Source of the DNA: Allolobophora icterica | Taxonomy: Eukaryota; Annelida; Clitellata; Crassiclitellata; Lumbricidae | DNA: 64,000 bases | Reading direction: 5' to 3' | Assembly: GCA_963556255.1 (NCBI GenBank) | Contig: OY744610.1 | Coordinates: 12,267,977 to 12,331,976 of the forward strand | Shown: positions 1-11,445 of the stretch, piece after piece | How the letters are laid out: each line of letters begins with the position of its first letter | How positions within the stretch are numbered: the first letter of the stretch is position 1 | Notes under the pieces: model-generated | Told to the model about the DNA's origin: nothing | The model's input: the letters and a program-made list of their open reading frames with translations, nothing else | Databases searched by the model: none | Position numbers and translations under genes: made by a program

Positions 1-173
1 GATCGGTGGTAGCCCCCACCCTAGGCCCTTCACCCTCCCTCTGGCCCTCTAGCGGTCGGACGGATGGATGGAGATGCATCGCTAGGGCAGACTAGACCCG
101 ACAGGGCATACCCCGTACAGGCCCTACCTCGATCAATTGACCACTTGTATATATATAACCGAGCTGTGGGTCG
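1..173. repeat. Left inverted terminal arm of a DNA transposon (cut by window start)
   Basis: The first ~46 bases reappear as reverse complement ending at 3024, and bases ~123-173 reappear as reverse complement at 2931-2973. The left arm carries about 75 extra bases between the two matching blocks. The pair brackets the transposase-like ORF on the minus strand. The outer edge may lie before base 1, so no target duplication can be checked. Confidence 0.7.
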
Positions 174-477
174 ACTAATTTGTGTATACGAAAGCCAGGT
201 AAGCTGGCTAGAGGTCATACCTGTACTTCTAGAATGTATACAAGTTGTTCCAATTATCCAAATTTACCCCCCCATACACTCATATTACTATGGAGTTCAT
301 TGCTATGAAGATACTTACAGGGTTGAGAAACAAGTCTGTAGTTTCTATATGCGATTAGATTGCCATGAACAAATACGAACTTACTATTGTGGTAGATGGC
401 GATCAAGAGGAAGCCATACGGGCATTTTTTGCTCACAACAACTGGAATTTTGAAAAAATTGGTAATTATGAAGACGA

Positions 478-480
478 TGC

Positions 481-528
<48 letters not shown>

Positions 529-530
529 TG
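478..530. repeat. (AT)n microsatellite
   Basis: A run of about 50 bases of alternating A and T lies in the 3' non-coding side of the transposase-like gene. It explains the Ile-Tyr repeat peptides in this stretch, which are not genes. Confidence 0.95.
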
Positions 531-894
531 AAATTGTATAAATTGTTTTGTGTGGTGAACCCTGTACAAGTAGGCCCTATTGTTCTTCAGGTAGCGCTAT
601 ACGTGCGCAAATAAGATTGAACTAAGATTTATAAATATTAAATTAAATTGCATTTATTATCCTTGCAAATATTTAGCTCAAACCATGCTATAGAAATACA
701 TAGTAATAATAACATCAGCAATGTTAGTATAATGACAACTGATGTGAACAGCAGTAACAGCAGTAATGATAATAAATGGCCAATTAAAAATGTAATTATT
801 AAAATTACCATGATTATTATTATTACGATATGTAATAAGACAATAAACATATGCATAACCCAGCTAAGCTGTCGTTCAAGTCAAGTCGAAAGAG

Positions 895-2493
895 CTAATT
901 GTATGTTGATGACATTATAAATATATCTCCAACCAATCGAAACTGCCTTTGTTCCAATTGCAGAGTTGGAACCACCAAAGAGAAGAAAATCTTGTATGGA
1001 TGCCGCTTCGAAGGAGGTCTTGGTCGCGTCCAATGGAAATAGTACAGAGTCAGAAATTGAGGCTCAAAACAGTCATGACATTCAAGTGTCAGCTGATCAT
1101 TTGCAGCTGCAGGGTGAAAATCATCAATCGGAAGGCGCCTGTCCTCTTTGTTTTCTCTCTCATGGCACTTGCTGTGGTTGTTCTGAAAATGAGGGATGCA
1201 TGATTCTATGAGCTTACGCAGGGTTTGGGCATCTCCATTGCAATTGTCCATACACCAATAGACGTGGTTTCGAATGGCAGCACCCTTGTCAGAAAGCTCG
1301 GGATGCCATGTTTTTCCAATGTTTTTTTGTGCTCCTTGCCCAATTTTTTTCACCCCGGCTGTTATAGGACGGGTGCAGTGCCAGCGGTCATTGGAATTCC
1401 TGGCTTGCTTCCTCTCACGTAGGCGCTTGTTGATTGTCATGTTTCGATCATGCACATGATGGGCAACTTTAATGTTGCTGAGATCCAGGCTCTCGTACAT
1501 CCTGTCGAATCCCACTGCCTCGTGACGCTGTGAACAGTTATCATCATTCCCGTTAATGTGTTGAATATCAACGACTTTGTGAGTTTTCAACCCGATAGCA
1601 ACATGGTCGGTGTGATAACTATTTCGTCTACAATGATGTCGTGCGTCAGTCATTATAGAGATAGCTCCATCAGGCGACAGTGAAGACTCCTGCGCTCTAG
1701 CGCCAAATATAGATTGCTTTCGCAGGTTCTCAGAAATGGCACTAAATGTAACCATATTCCTCCTGCGGAAAAGGTCTGACAATAGTCCAAACCGACTGAA
1801 GTCGCTAAAGCGCTCGTACTGTATGGGTGTCATACCAGAGGCCAGGTAGCTCAACATCACTCGGTGGTTGACTTCAAATTCCTTCCGCTCGCTGTCTATT
1901 GTGGATGAGGAACTCCACTGAAAGGAGTGTTTTTTCGCACACTCCATATCCACCGACAGCACATGACCACTGTGTGTCCATGACTTCACTGAATACGGCG
2001 TCACACATGTGGATGAATGTTGTGAGATTGTGTCGATCAACTGGGCAATGCTGGAGCACTGCCCAACAAAATTCTCATGTGCAGTCTCCAAAGCTGTTGC
2101 TGGAGCTGCTGATATTGCTGCTGTGACAGATGCTGGATCAGTCAGTGAAGTTGATTCACTTACTTCTTCCGTGACTGAAGACATCGTGAGTGTCTGCTGC
2201 GGATGTTGAGTTGCAGAAGAGAGCTTATTGGTGTCAACATCCATTATGACTTTCACCAGAACTTCTCTCAAACTTTTTACTCCCAACGCCAAGCGAATGT
2301 CCTCACATTTTTGCTCAAATTTAAGTTTATCACTGTCGGTTGTAAAAGTTAATTCAAAATGTTTCCTTACAGAAACGTAAGGGTAGCTATAACTCTTGGT
2401 AGATCCATCAGACAACCGTTTTTTAAATGTTCGCATGTTGCCAACCGCAACACCTGAAGTCGGTGTCGTTGGTACAGCGTAGTCTCCATCCAT
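895..2493 (-). CDS. Transposase-like protein, unclassified (Kolobok-like possible)
   Basis: This is a 532-codon open frame between the inverted arms at 1-173 and 2931-3024, so it is probably the transposase of that element. The N-terminal ~120 residues are charged and may bind DNA. The middle holds spaced acidic residues in contexts such as SIMTDARHHCRRNSYHTD and VAHHVHDRN, followed by a Cys/His pattern (HPELSDKG ... YWCMDNC ... C..H). This layout suits a DDE-type nuclease with a terminal zinc-binding region. The last ~70 residues have a different composition and may be out of frame, which hints at a frameshift near 1130. I do not recognise the family securely; Kolobok is a guess. The ATG is preceded by AT-rich, non-coding sequence. 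Confidence 0.5.
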   Translation of the reverse strand: MDGDYAVPTTPTSGVAVGNMRTFKKRLSDGSTKSYSYPYVSVRKHFELTFTTDSDKLKFEQKCEDIRLALGVKSLREVLVKVIMDVDTNKLSSATQHPQQTLTMSSVTEEVSESTSLTDPASVTAAISAAPATALETAHENFVGQCSSIAQLIDTISQHSSTCVTPYSVKSWTHSGHVLSVDMECAKKHSFQWSSSSTIDSERKEFEVNHRVMLSYLASGMTPIQYERFSDFSRFGLLSDLFRRRNMVTFSAISENLRKQSIFGARAQESSLSPDGAISIMTDARHHCRRNSYHTDHVAIGLKTHKVVDIQHINGNDDNCSQRHEAVGFDRMYESLDLSNIKVAHHVHDRNMTINKRLRERKQARNSNDRWHCTRPITAGVKKIGQGAQKNIGKTWHPELSDKGAAIRNHVYWCMDNCNGDAQTLRKLIESCIPHFQNNHSKCHERENKEDRRLPIDDFHPAAANDQLTLECHDCFEPQFLTLYYFHWTRPRPPSKRHPYKIFFSLVVPTLQLEQRQFRLVGDIFIMSSTYN

Positions 2494-2930
2494 CTTTGGA
2501 AATAGTTCGATATAATGATACTAATATATGTCCACTAACGAAATACAATGTTATACTACTATAAGGTCCACTACTGAAATAAGATAATAATATAATATAC
2601 AGACACGAGATATAAGCTGTATCGACTATGCGATTTAAAATGGCTATGAAGTGAAGAAATTACGAAGCTCAACTCTGCTGCAGCGAAATTCAAACTAGAA
2701 TGAGTACTGCAAACCAAGACTCAATTGTGAAAGGACATTTCCTAAGTTCATTTCCTAAGTTCATTAGCATAATTTGGCATGTGACCTAGTCTCTCTTCCT
2801 TAGGCTGTATATTAGCATCTGATAATGGTGCAAATTCTTAGAATATGAAATACAGCTTATTGTCTTTAGTGTTCCGGGTATAATAAGGCAACGGTGACAG
2901 CATCAACAGCTGGCATTTATATACAGGTTT
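2494..2930. other. Non-coding 5' region of the transposon
   Basis: AT-rich sequence between the ORF start and the right arm. I see no further gene in it. A short duplicated phrase (cctaagttcattt twice near 2741-2765) is the only local repeat noticed. Confidence 0.5.
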
Positions 2931-3024
2931 ACGACCCAAAGCTCGGTTATATATACAAGTGGTCAATTGATCGGGGTAGGCCAGAGGGAGGGTGAAGGGC
3001 CTAGGGTGGGGGCTACCACCGATC
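2931..3024. repeat. Right inverted terminal arm of the DNA transposon
   Basis: Reverse complement of the window start: the block ending at 3024 matches bases 1-46, and 2931-2973 matches bases ~123-173. It closes the element carrying the 895-2493 ORF. Confidence 0.7.
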
Positions 3025-3840
3025 GACCGACCGTCCCTGCGCCTCGCCTCCATTCCACAAAGCGGACGATGTTGCCTAGGCTATGCATATAATTAAATTC
3101 AGCAGCCTATGCTTGTAAGATGTGTAAACCAAAATGAAATCAACGCCCATTGGCCGACAGATGCTTACTTGAACCGCCTACAGTCGTTGGTCACTTCATT
3201 CTACGAGGGAAACCGCCAAACCTAAAACCTAGGGCTTTAAGAGTTCGTCTGTGGGACAATGCGGAGGCTGTATCTTGATCACTCACGTCTTAGCAGTTCA
3301 CGGTTCTTAGCTCCTGTCTTCAGACTGCGTTGTGCGGCTGTCAATAACAGTTACTTCATTATCGGAATAGAGATGTGGAGTTGGAGGCGGTCTTTGTAGA
3401 TTGGAGCAGCTGCGTTCTTTGGATGTAGGTCGCGTAGATTAACGCTTTCAATGTGGTAACTGGGTTGGCATCATCTTCTTTATGCTTCGGTGCTGATTTC
3501 TGGATCCTTCTAATTCTAATCTGGACTCAGAGGCTGCATACGTAATCGTAGCGTGCTCTTTGCCCGGCCAGATGAATCGCTAGTGAAGGTACTTTAAGAC
3601 GGCTTCAGACTCTGTTGTCCGGCGGAGACGTCTAGTCTTTGTAGTATGTTCGGGAAACTGCATCGGAGACGGACTTGTTCCTATCGAACGCGCTTCGAGA
3701 CTCTGGCGGATTCTTCTCGGGTCTTCTCCGGGGCGAACTCTCTTGTCTTCTCCGGTCGAACTCTTCTAACTACTAGAAACCTTCCTTTTCATAATAGGAA
3801 TCTGTATTTAACTTAGGTGGGATAGTTTGTTTAGGGCCAA
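3025..3840. other. Intergenic, no recognised gene
   Basis: About 800 bases without an open frame of note. Sequence from ~3240 is GC-moderate and could be the 5' part of the LINE that follows, but I see no domain that shows this. Confidence 0.4.
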
Positions 3841-5199
3841 TAGTAGTATCAAGAGCTCCAACTCAATTTCTAAGTTTGCGGATGATACAAAACTATGTAG
3901 AGCAGTGGATGATGAAGAAGAAGCAGAGATAACATAACATAACATAACAAGGGTTTTAAGTGGTTCAGAAGACGTGTAGTCTGTGTTAGAACCACTGCAA
4001 ATTTACCTCGAACTCTTAATAGCCCAATTTTCCTAGCTTCTTCTTAAAAGCTGTTATAGTGTCCACTGAGACAGTACTATCGTCCAAACCATTCCACAGG
4101 TCTACAACTCTTGCACTAAAGAATTTCTGCCCTAATGTTCCCTTCGGCCTCTTAAATAATTTATACCTGTGTCCCCGAGTTGCCTTGTTCGGTGCTAATT
4201 CAAAGAACCTCTCCCACTGCAGTGCTTCATTTCCAGTGATAATCTTATAAGCTTCAATCAGATCTCCTCTGCTCCTCCTTTTCTCCAATGTTGTTAGTCC
4301 ACACCTTTTCAACCTTTCTTCATAGCTCAGATCCTTGTAGCCCCAAATCATTTTCGTAGCTCTTAACACTGAGGGAAGATCTAAGAAGAATGTTCAGATG
4401 GTCACAAGACTGGCAAATGCTCTTCAATTTGGAAAAGTGCTCAGTGATGCATATGGGAAGAGAAACAAAGGGTTTTCATATGAAATGGGGGGCACGGTAT
4501 TGAAAGTGAGTGATGAAAAAAGGGACTTGGGAGTGATTATGCACAAGAGTGCAAAACCTTCAAGGCAATGTGCTGAAGCAGCAAAAAAGGCTAATTCAAC
4601 TTTAGGTATGATAAAAAGGACAATAGTCACCAGAGACAAAGATACAATAATAAGGTTGTACAAATCACTGGTTAGGCCACAGTTGGAATACTGCATCCAG
4701 GTATGGAATCCATACCTGAAACAGGACATGGAAAAACTGGAGAAAGTGCAAAGAAGAGCTACGAAAATGATTTGGGGCTACAAGGATCTGAGCCATGAAG
4801 AAAGGTTGAAAAGGTGTGGACTAACAACATTGGAGAGAAGGAGGAGTAGAGGAGATCTGATTGAAGCTTATAAGATTATCACTGGAAAGGAAGCACTGCA
4901 GTGGGAGAGGTTCTTTGAATTAGCACCAAACAAGGCAACTCGGGGGCACAGATATAAGTTATTTAAGAAGCCAAAGGGAACATTAGGGCAGAAATTCTTC
5001 AGTGCAAGAGTTGTAGACCTGTGGAATGGTTTGGATGATAGTACTGTCTCGGTGGACACAATAACAGCTTTTAAGAAGAAGCTAGGAAAATGGGGCTATT
5101 AAGCGTTCGAGGTTAATTTGCAGTGGTTCTAACACAGACTACACGTCTTCTGAACCACTTAAAACCCCTTGTTATGTTATGTTATGTTATGTTATGTCT
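3840..5199 (+). mobile_element. Non-LTR retrotransposon 3' end (CR1/L2-like), interrupted
   Basis: The plus strand carries reverse transcriptase sequence starting around 3870, with the catalytic-site phrase KFADDTKL. After an interruption (about 3930-4368) it resumes at ~4375 with the segment between the catalytic core and the C-terminus, then runs to a stop near 5100 (YKSLVRPQLEYCIQVWNPY, KMIWGYKDL). The 3' untranslated part ends in five copies of TTATG, the short-repeat tail typical of CR1/L2/RTE-type LINEs. The 4398-5102 frame is open for 234 codons, but the copy is 5'-truncated and dead because of the insertion. Confidence 0.8.
3928..4368 (-). mobile_element. Inverted, 5'-truncated copy of the same LINE inserted into it
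   Basis: Reading on the minus strand, this segment encodes the same reverse transcriptase C-terminus (KMIWGYKDL, RRSRGDLIEAYKII, FSARVVDLWNGL), the same 3' untranslated block and the same short-repeat tail. It is nearly identical to 4760-5199. It sits exactly between the FADD motif and the downstream coding part of the plus-strand copy, so it interrupts that copy. The pair forms a ~430-bp near-perfect inverted repeat with a ~390-bp spacer. Confidence 0.85.
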
Positions 5200-5554
5200 C
5201 TTGCTGGCATCGTTTCATTAGAACCAGGTTCGATGGGTATCTGGGCTACTTTTCCTCTCTCCTGTGATTGGTCGGCCATTCTAACGCCCTCGTATGGTGT
5301 GACGTCAGTGGCAGCTGCCTTGGGGGATCGGGCTGGCGGTTTATGTTACCATCGTGTTGCTGAGTCGATCTGTCTTCTGATTGGTTAGACGGGGTTTAGA
5401 GTATTTTTCTCCTTTGCGCCATTATAAATATATCTAAATTATTATTATTACTCCATTACATTACGTTACCTTAATAAACAAGTGAGGTAGCTTTACGAAT
5501 CTCACACCTTGCGACACGAAGGTTTAACTATGAGGCAAACCACATTAGGCTGAT
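5200..5554. other. Flank homologous to the Mab-21 duplicon
   Basis: No gene seen. The last ~45 bases (ggtttaactatgaggcaaac onward) resemble ~24890-24930 upstream of the second Mab-21 copy. This places the edge of the segmental duplication here, before the hAT insertion. Confidence 0.5.
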
Positions 5555-6329
5555 GTAATCTGCAGTGTTGTATGCAACACTTAAAACTTCGAGACCAAGA
5601 CGAGACCAAGACAGTTGAGTTCCGGAGACCAAGACGAGACCACGACAGTGAGGTACTAAGACAGAGCCCGAGACCAAGACACGAGGTCCATGAGAGTACG
5701 AAAATTTCGTCATTTGTTCCAGTGCAGAGGCGTTGCGACCGCCCTCCGTACCCTCCGACCGGAGGGGTCCCCTTCCTGGAAAGGCGTTCCTTAATTTTAA
5801 CCCATTAGTGCCTGATTTTTCAAAATCATATTTATTCACTTTTAATTTGTTATATATATAGTATAAACACAGGGAAAAATATTATTTTCATCAACACTTG
5901 TATAATATGGGAATTAGAGCTACTTTTGTAAGCGTCCCATTTATGGGACGCTAGGCACGAGAGGGTGCCTCAACTAATAAGGATGTATTTGCAACCACAA
6001 CTTGCATTCTTGCATCAAATAAAAGTCAAATCAGTTTAATTCAAACAAGAAGGTCACTATCCACAAATATTTACAGCTAACAGTCAACAGCAAATAGGGA
6101 TAATAAGACAAAAATAAAGAAAACTGTACATATTGCTCAACTAATCCATGAGTATCATACTGGTAGTTGCCTGTTTACAGTTCTAAAACTATTTAGTTAG
6201 CAAAACTGACTGTCAAAACTTGCACTTGACTAGCTTTAGATAATGGTATAATAGTACTAATAGTACTATTAATAATCCAACCTGTAATAGCAGAGCATAA
6301 TATTTAAAAAACAGTTACTGACTGTCTCC

Positions 6330-7070
6330 TTTTGATGGTACAAATATGCCATTTATCTGTTTTCCCTTAGATTTCATGAGATTGTTCAAAGCAGTCAGTG
6401 TGCAGGGAAACATTACACTTTTTGCACTGTTTTTTAACCTTGAGACTACAAACTGCACAAAGTCTCTGTGTTTCAGTTGCTTTGATATAGTGTTTGCCAT
6501 CCTTGCGGACCTCCATCAGAGCTTTCTGGCTCCGTGGCTATGTACGCCCCGATGGTCTGCCAATGGCTGCGCGTTCAAGAAAATAGCTCTTACGGAATGA
6601 CAATAGCTTTGTGACTATGGCATCCAAATGCCATTGGGTAAAACCAACACATTGCAGACACTGCTTCGGAACTCCAGCTGACCCATTGACTGATGACTCT
6701 TTGATTGAGTCAACCTGTAGATCAACCAGGCATTCTGCATGGTGACATCCATTAGGTACATGAAGACAGGCCACCACCACTTGTGCAAACGAACTGAGTT
6801 GCAGCAAGTTACAATATTCTGGATCATCTGGTCCACTCCACCCATGTTCTTGTATTGGCTGATCAAATATGGTTACAACTTCACTGGCAGCCTTCGACCA
6901 CTGTTGTACCGAAACTTATTGGTTCTACCCCATGGCAGTTGGATGCCATGGTCAGTCACATAGCTATTATCATTCCATCTTGTCACAATGATGTTGGACT
7001 GAGTTCAATCTGTGCTCTTTTGTTCAACGGACAATAATTTAAAATTTATCTACAGAAGTTATAGTACAAT
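6330..7070 (-). pseudogene. piggyBac transposase C-terminal half, broken
   Basis: Read on the minus strand, pieces in several frames match the piggyBac (DDE_Tnp_1_7) family. They are WNDNSYVTDHG near 6970-7000, QYKNMGGVDQM and RLHKWWWPVFMYL near 6740-6850, and a terminal Cys-rich zinc finger with the order C.VC...KCNVSLHTDCF near 6395-6470. A stop lies between the first two blocks and frameshifts separate the rest, so the gene is dead. Confidence 0.8.
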
Positions 7071-7699
7071 CTTCAATCCGATTTGCATGCACTGTTCCCG
7101 TTGCAAGAATATTTAGTGTCATGAGGTGTTTAGGTGTTGGAGGCTGGTCACGAAATTATCAAAATAGAGAACACAGTTATCAAAGTAGACAAATTGTTGA
7201 GCACTTCTTTCATATACTTGTTGGTATTTCAACTAACTGTATGATTACTCCAGAAAGCACTCAAACAAAGTTGTTGGATGTTAGTCGGTTTTAGCATACT
7301 GGTTCAGAAGGATGTGATCAGCCGACAACAGCTTTAGGCATGTCCTTTTAACCCATTTCCTCTCTGGCTTGTTGCCTTTGTCGTCTGATTCACGGTCAGT
7401 TGTGCCTTTCGTCGCCGTGGTAGGATTATTTGCTGTCCGATGAAGTCCTCGCTGCAGTATTCATCGTGGTTGACATACCACTATCAAGGAATTCGTGAAG
7501 ACGCAGTGATGGCTTCAACATTCTTCACCGTGAACTGATGGCTGACAAAGTCTCTGTCAGCATCACCTGCTGACAGTCTCAGGAGTCCAACAGCTAGATG
7601 GTGAGATCTCTGCCAAAGTATATGACCTGTACAGTCTTCACCTAAAACCATTGGTGTTTGAAATCTTGGCTGTATCCGACATTCTTGCACCACCATGAG

Positions 7700-8272
7700 T
7701 CAAGGTCTCTGCTGAAGAAACACCTCATTGGTCTTCCCAAAGTCCGTCTTGCTCCTCTTCAGTCCGTTCTCAATGCTGCTGCTAGATTAATTGCCCGTCT
7801 TCCTCGATTCTCTCATATCACCACCTTTATGGCAGAAGAACTCCACTGGCTCCCGCTTTCTGCCCGCATCCAATTTAAGGTCCTCATCCTTGTCTCTAAG
7901 GCTCAACTTGGTTTCGCTCCAAAATATTTATGTGACTTAATACATCGCCCTCACTCTGCTGCTTCTCTTCGTCCTCTTCGTTCATCTGACCGTTTTGACC
8001 TCCTCGTTCCCCGTGTCAGGACTTCTCTGGCTCAATCTAGGTCTTTTGCTTCAATTGGCCCTGCTCTTTGGAATGAGCTTCCTCCGTTCGTTCGTTCTTC
8101 AATTCTCTCAGGTAACGTCTCTTCCTCTTTTACCTTTCTTAAAACTTGCTTTTTCTCTCGGGGTATCTCGCACTGGGAGCGCTTCTGAATGGCCCTCCCG
8201 CTAGAAGCGCTTTATAAATATCCAAATACAATACAATACAATACAATACAATACAATACAATACAATACCTG
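7700..8272 (+). mobile_element. LINE 3' fragment with (AATAC)n tail
   Basis: An open frame carries a reverse transcriptase C-terminal region (VLNAAARLIARLPRFSHIT, ELHWLPLSARIQFKVL, ALWNELPPFVR), ends at 8188 and is followed by a short spacer and nine or so AATAC units. The same protein family recurs at 60480-61060. The fragment interrupts the piggyBac relic. Confidence 0.85.
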
Positions 8273-8282
8273 CTGTCAAATA

Positions 8283-8602
8283 GTTGGCCGGTGGAGAAAT
8301 CATCCCAATCGGTGCCACGCTTGATGTGGACACTGTGTGTGATTCATCACTTCCATCAATCCTGAAGTGTTCTTGTCAAAGTTGCCACTGCCTCGGCTCG
8401 CAGTTGGTGTGTGAGTCAGGTTATGACACGTGCCTTCATCTTCGTCACCGCTATCCTCATCGCTACAGTTTGGATCCCACGGCGGTGTGATGAATATATC
8501 TGCATGCGTGAAGACAACGTCTTCTTGCATTGCTAGTACTTGAAAAGTAAATACTTTCTGTCTCGGCATGCTAATGTTCACAACAACACAAATCAGATAC
8601 AT
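8283..8602 (-). pseudogene. Probable piggyBac transposase N-terminus
   Basis: The minus-strand frame contains an acidic stretch (CSDEDSGDEDEG) and a run of polar residues typical of piggyBac N-termini, upstream of and in the same orientation as the C-terminal pieces. A frameshift occurs near 8300. The link rests on position and composition only. Confidence 0.4.
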
Positions 8603-9100
8603 TTATGTAGTTTTAAATCAGAGCATGTGTCCAAATTGAAAGACTTTCAAACCCAAACTGCATAACCCGAATTGACAACAATATTACACTTCACAAGTCT
8701 AATCGGCCCATATTTCACCGATTCAAGAAATTTAATAAAGAGCCTGCAATACAGGATGGTACATATATAGTGTAGGACAACTTAAATTATGCAAATGAAC
8801 ATAATTATAATCAGAAATTCATGCATGCAATTTTGTAAGCTTGAAACTGCGTTCACACAAACGCCCCACCCATTCGTGCCTACCGTCCCATAAATGGGAC
8901 GCTAGGTCAAGCAGCACTAAAATTCCATAATGACTGTTTAAATTAGACAAAGTCATTGAAACAGTTGGAAAACATACTGACCTTCATGTGTATTACGATG
9001 AATTTGCAGAATTATTGATTATATCCGAAATAATTAAGAGTTAATACGCGTAGATTTCACAACCAGCGACGTATCAGTTTTCCAGCTATTATTAAATACC

Positions 9101-10671
9101 CATAGGCGTAGGAGGCGGGGTGAGAGGGGCAAGCGCCCCCCCCCCAATTTCGGGAGTTCCTGTTTTTCGGGCAAGTAGGCACCGGGAAAATGCTGAAGAA
9201 TTTGCTAAAATCGGAATAGTATTAGACTATTGGTAACTACTAGCTCGCAAACCACCTTAGCATTTGTCACTGCCAGCACATCGTGGTGATGGCAGAATAG
9301 CAGATGCCTCAAACTATAATTATCACATCTCGCAGGATGCCACATCAATCGAAGAGTACCTTCGTCCACCCCTTCGCCGTAATCACCCCAAAGTCAATGA
9401 ATCTGACATCAGCCGACTGGTGTGTAAGTTGGGCAGCTGCCTGCCTGTCTGCATTTTACCCTACCGGCCTGAAGTCCCCGAGTCGGCTCAGCAAGACTGA
9501 TGGGGCGATACAAGGGATTGTGGAGGAGGGGAGGGGAGGGAACGCAGAGGTTGTGGGACAGAGCACATGAGGCAGACGGAGTTGAAAGACGAACGGTGAA
9601 GAGGAACTGGGATAGATAGAAACGATAGAGATTGGTATAAGTAAACTGTATAATTTATGTAGGTCGTTACATTAAAACGTTAAAAACCTCCTTTGGTCCA
9701 AGATTAAATACGTCGCGCTCTCTGTAGGCCACGACACGGCTTAGAGAGACGCGACAGCATTTACAGTTTTATTCAGTGTTGTACTAAATAATTAATTACT
9801 TACTTACCTAATTATAACATTCAACATGTGGGCTGGATACCGACTTCAGAAAAGATATAAATTCAAGTTTTGTTGCACTCCACTTTCAGCGTGCAGTTCC
9901 CGAAGTCACCCTCGTGTGCAGACATTTCTCTCATGTTTGATATTAGATGTGAATTTGTGACTCAAAACTAGGTGTTAATTATTAGCATAAGCTATCAAGT
10001 TAGAAATATTATTTGTAATGGCTTAACTTTCGCGTAAACGAAGGTATCGAAAGCGTGTTACGTGCAGTTAGTGTGGTAAGGATTCAGACTACGCAGATCA
10101 GCATGGTGAAAATCACTAGAGTAAAAATGTTAAGTTCATCGCTGTGCGTGAAAAGTCCCAAAAGCAGCTGACTTTTTTCGTGCAACCAAAGCAAATCGCA
10201 GTCTCACAATCTGCCTATACTCAGTCTGCTGTTTGCACCGGACATATCTTATGTAAGCTTATCGACATAATGATGATAGTTGTGTCAAACGAGGTGTTTG
10301 GTGAAAACGACCCGAGTGAAAGTTCAAGTTTGATGAAGATAATGCTGACCAACCTGACTCTGAGAATGAGAACTTCAACACTCCCTCTAGCGATGATGTA
10401 ATAAAGGATGGCCAGCCGTGCCCAAACCAATCGGCCGGACGTGAAGGAACTCGAAGGGATTTTAACCCGAGAGTGGTTTAAGAGCAGGCCCGCCGAACGG
10501 GGGGCGGGGCAGAGGAGGCAAATTTCCAGAGGCGACTTGTTTGGGCTGTTCTAGAGAGACGAGAAGTCAGTGACTATAAATGTACGACGCCATGGCAATT
10601 ACTCTGAATTTTTTCGGCCATAAATAAAATCTTCCCCCCCCCCCGCCGCTGAAATTTCCCCTACGCCTATG
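9101..10671. mobile_element. hAT element, non-autonomous, with 8-bp TSD
   Basis: Terminal repeats CATAGGCGTAGG on the left and CCTACGCCTATG (one mismatch) on the right are flanked by a perfect 8-bp duplication TAAATACC at 9093-9100 and 10672-10679. The element is 1571 bp, lies inside the larger hAT, and has no intact transposase. An 85-codon frame at 10144-10401 has no recognisable domain. Confidence 0.85.
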
Positions 10672-11039
10672 TAAATACCATTACATTTTATGAATACAAG
10701 ATACTCAAGCATAGTGACCCCTAGACGTGCACGATGAGAACGCATAAAAAGTCCACTATGGCTGAACATTCTTTTTACAGGAGCTGAAGTTGCAGGTACG
10801 CTGAACGTTTTTTCAATAAGCGACAGAACAAGACTTTCGTTTCAAGACAGTTTCTAGAAATTCCAGAAATTAAGGCGAAACCAAGACGAAACCAAGACCT
10901 AGACATTAAAAACCTATCCGAAGACGTCTCGAGATCGAGACTGAGTCTCGAGACCATGCATCTCTGGTAATCTGACAACTTCTCGCACGACAAGGTGTAC
11001 AATTAGGCCTACTTAATATACCTCCCTAAATAAAATTAG

Positions 11040-11440
11040 AGTTTAATTGAAACCATTCTAGTATAAGCAACAATCAAATGCTGGCTAAAAATAGCTTCAA
11101 AGCTATACTAAGGATGTCAGAAGTTCGAATAAAGAAGAGAGAATAAGTTCATTGATCTAAAGATAAGAAAGTTAACCTGACGCATCACTTGACACTCTCT
11201 TGAAAAACTTGGTCTCGAGGTTTGGATGAATAGCAAACACCTGCCCCGCATCCGAAAGGCACAATAACGTTTTAAATAGTATACCAACGCATAAGCCCAA
11301 ATAATTATGATCGATTACAGACCCCAAAGCAAAAGAGACCTGCACTGGGGTAAAAATGGCATGCTCTTGTATAGTGTAAACAGCATCAAGCATCCTCCCA
11401 AGGTGTGGGTTTAAAACTGTGGATGAATTTGTCGTAAAGG
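11040..11440. other. Upstream duplicon of the Mab-21 cluster, copy 1
   Basis: Non-coding. It shares short blocks with ~25960-26030 and ~26340-26500, such as the phrase around gcatcaagc...gtggatgaattt, so it belongs to the same duplicated segment. Confidence 0.5.
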
Positions 11441-11445
11441 TAAGG

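Larger units (their letters stand above)
5801..9050 (-). mobile_element. Decayed piggyBac-type transposon
   Basis: The left end is TTAA (5797-5800) followed by CCCATTAGTGCC, the expected piggyBac-type layout. A subterminal block with the palindrome cgtcccataaatgggacg occurs at ~5932-5952 and, inverted, at ~8883-8905. The exact right terminus is not seen; it should lie between about 8905 and 9050. The transposase remains on the minus strand, in pieces. Confidence 0.65.
5563..10966. mobile_element. Large hAT-type element with nested insertions
   Basis: The ends are CAGTGTTGTATGC on the left and, as reverse complement, CAGAGATGCATGG on the right. Both are followed inward by repeats of the GAGACCAAGAC type (5585-5690 and 10870-10955). 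The element is flanked by a perfect 8-bp duplication GTAATCTG at 5555-5562 and 10967-10974, the hAT signature. The uninterrupted target sequence (gtaatctgacaac) exists at ~24930 in a paralogous segment, which acts as an empty site. Inside are a decayed piggyBac, a LINE fragment and a second hAT element. No intact hAT transposase is visible. Confidence 0.85.
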
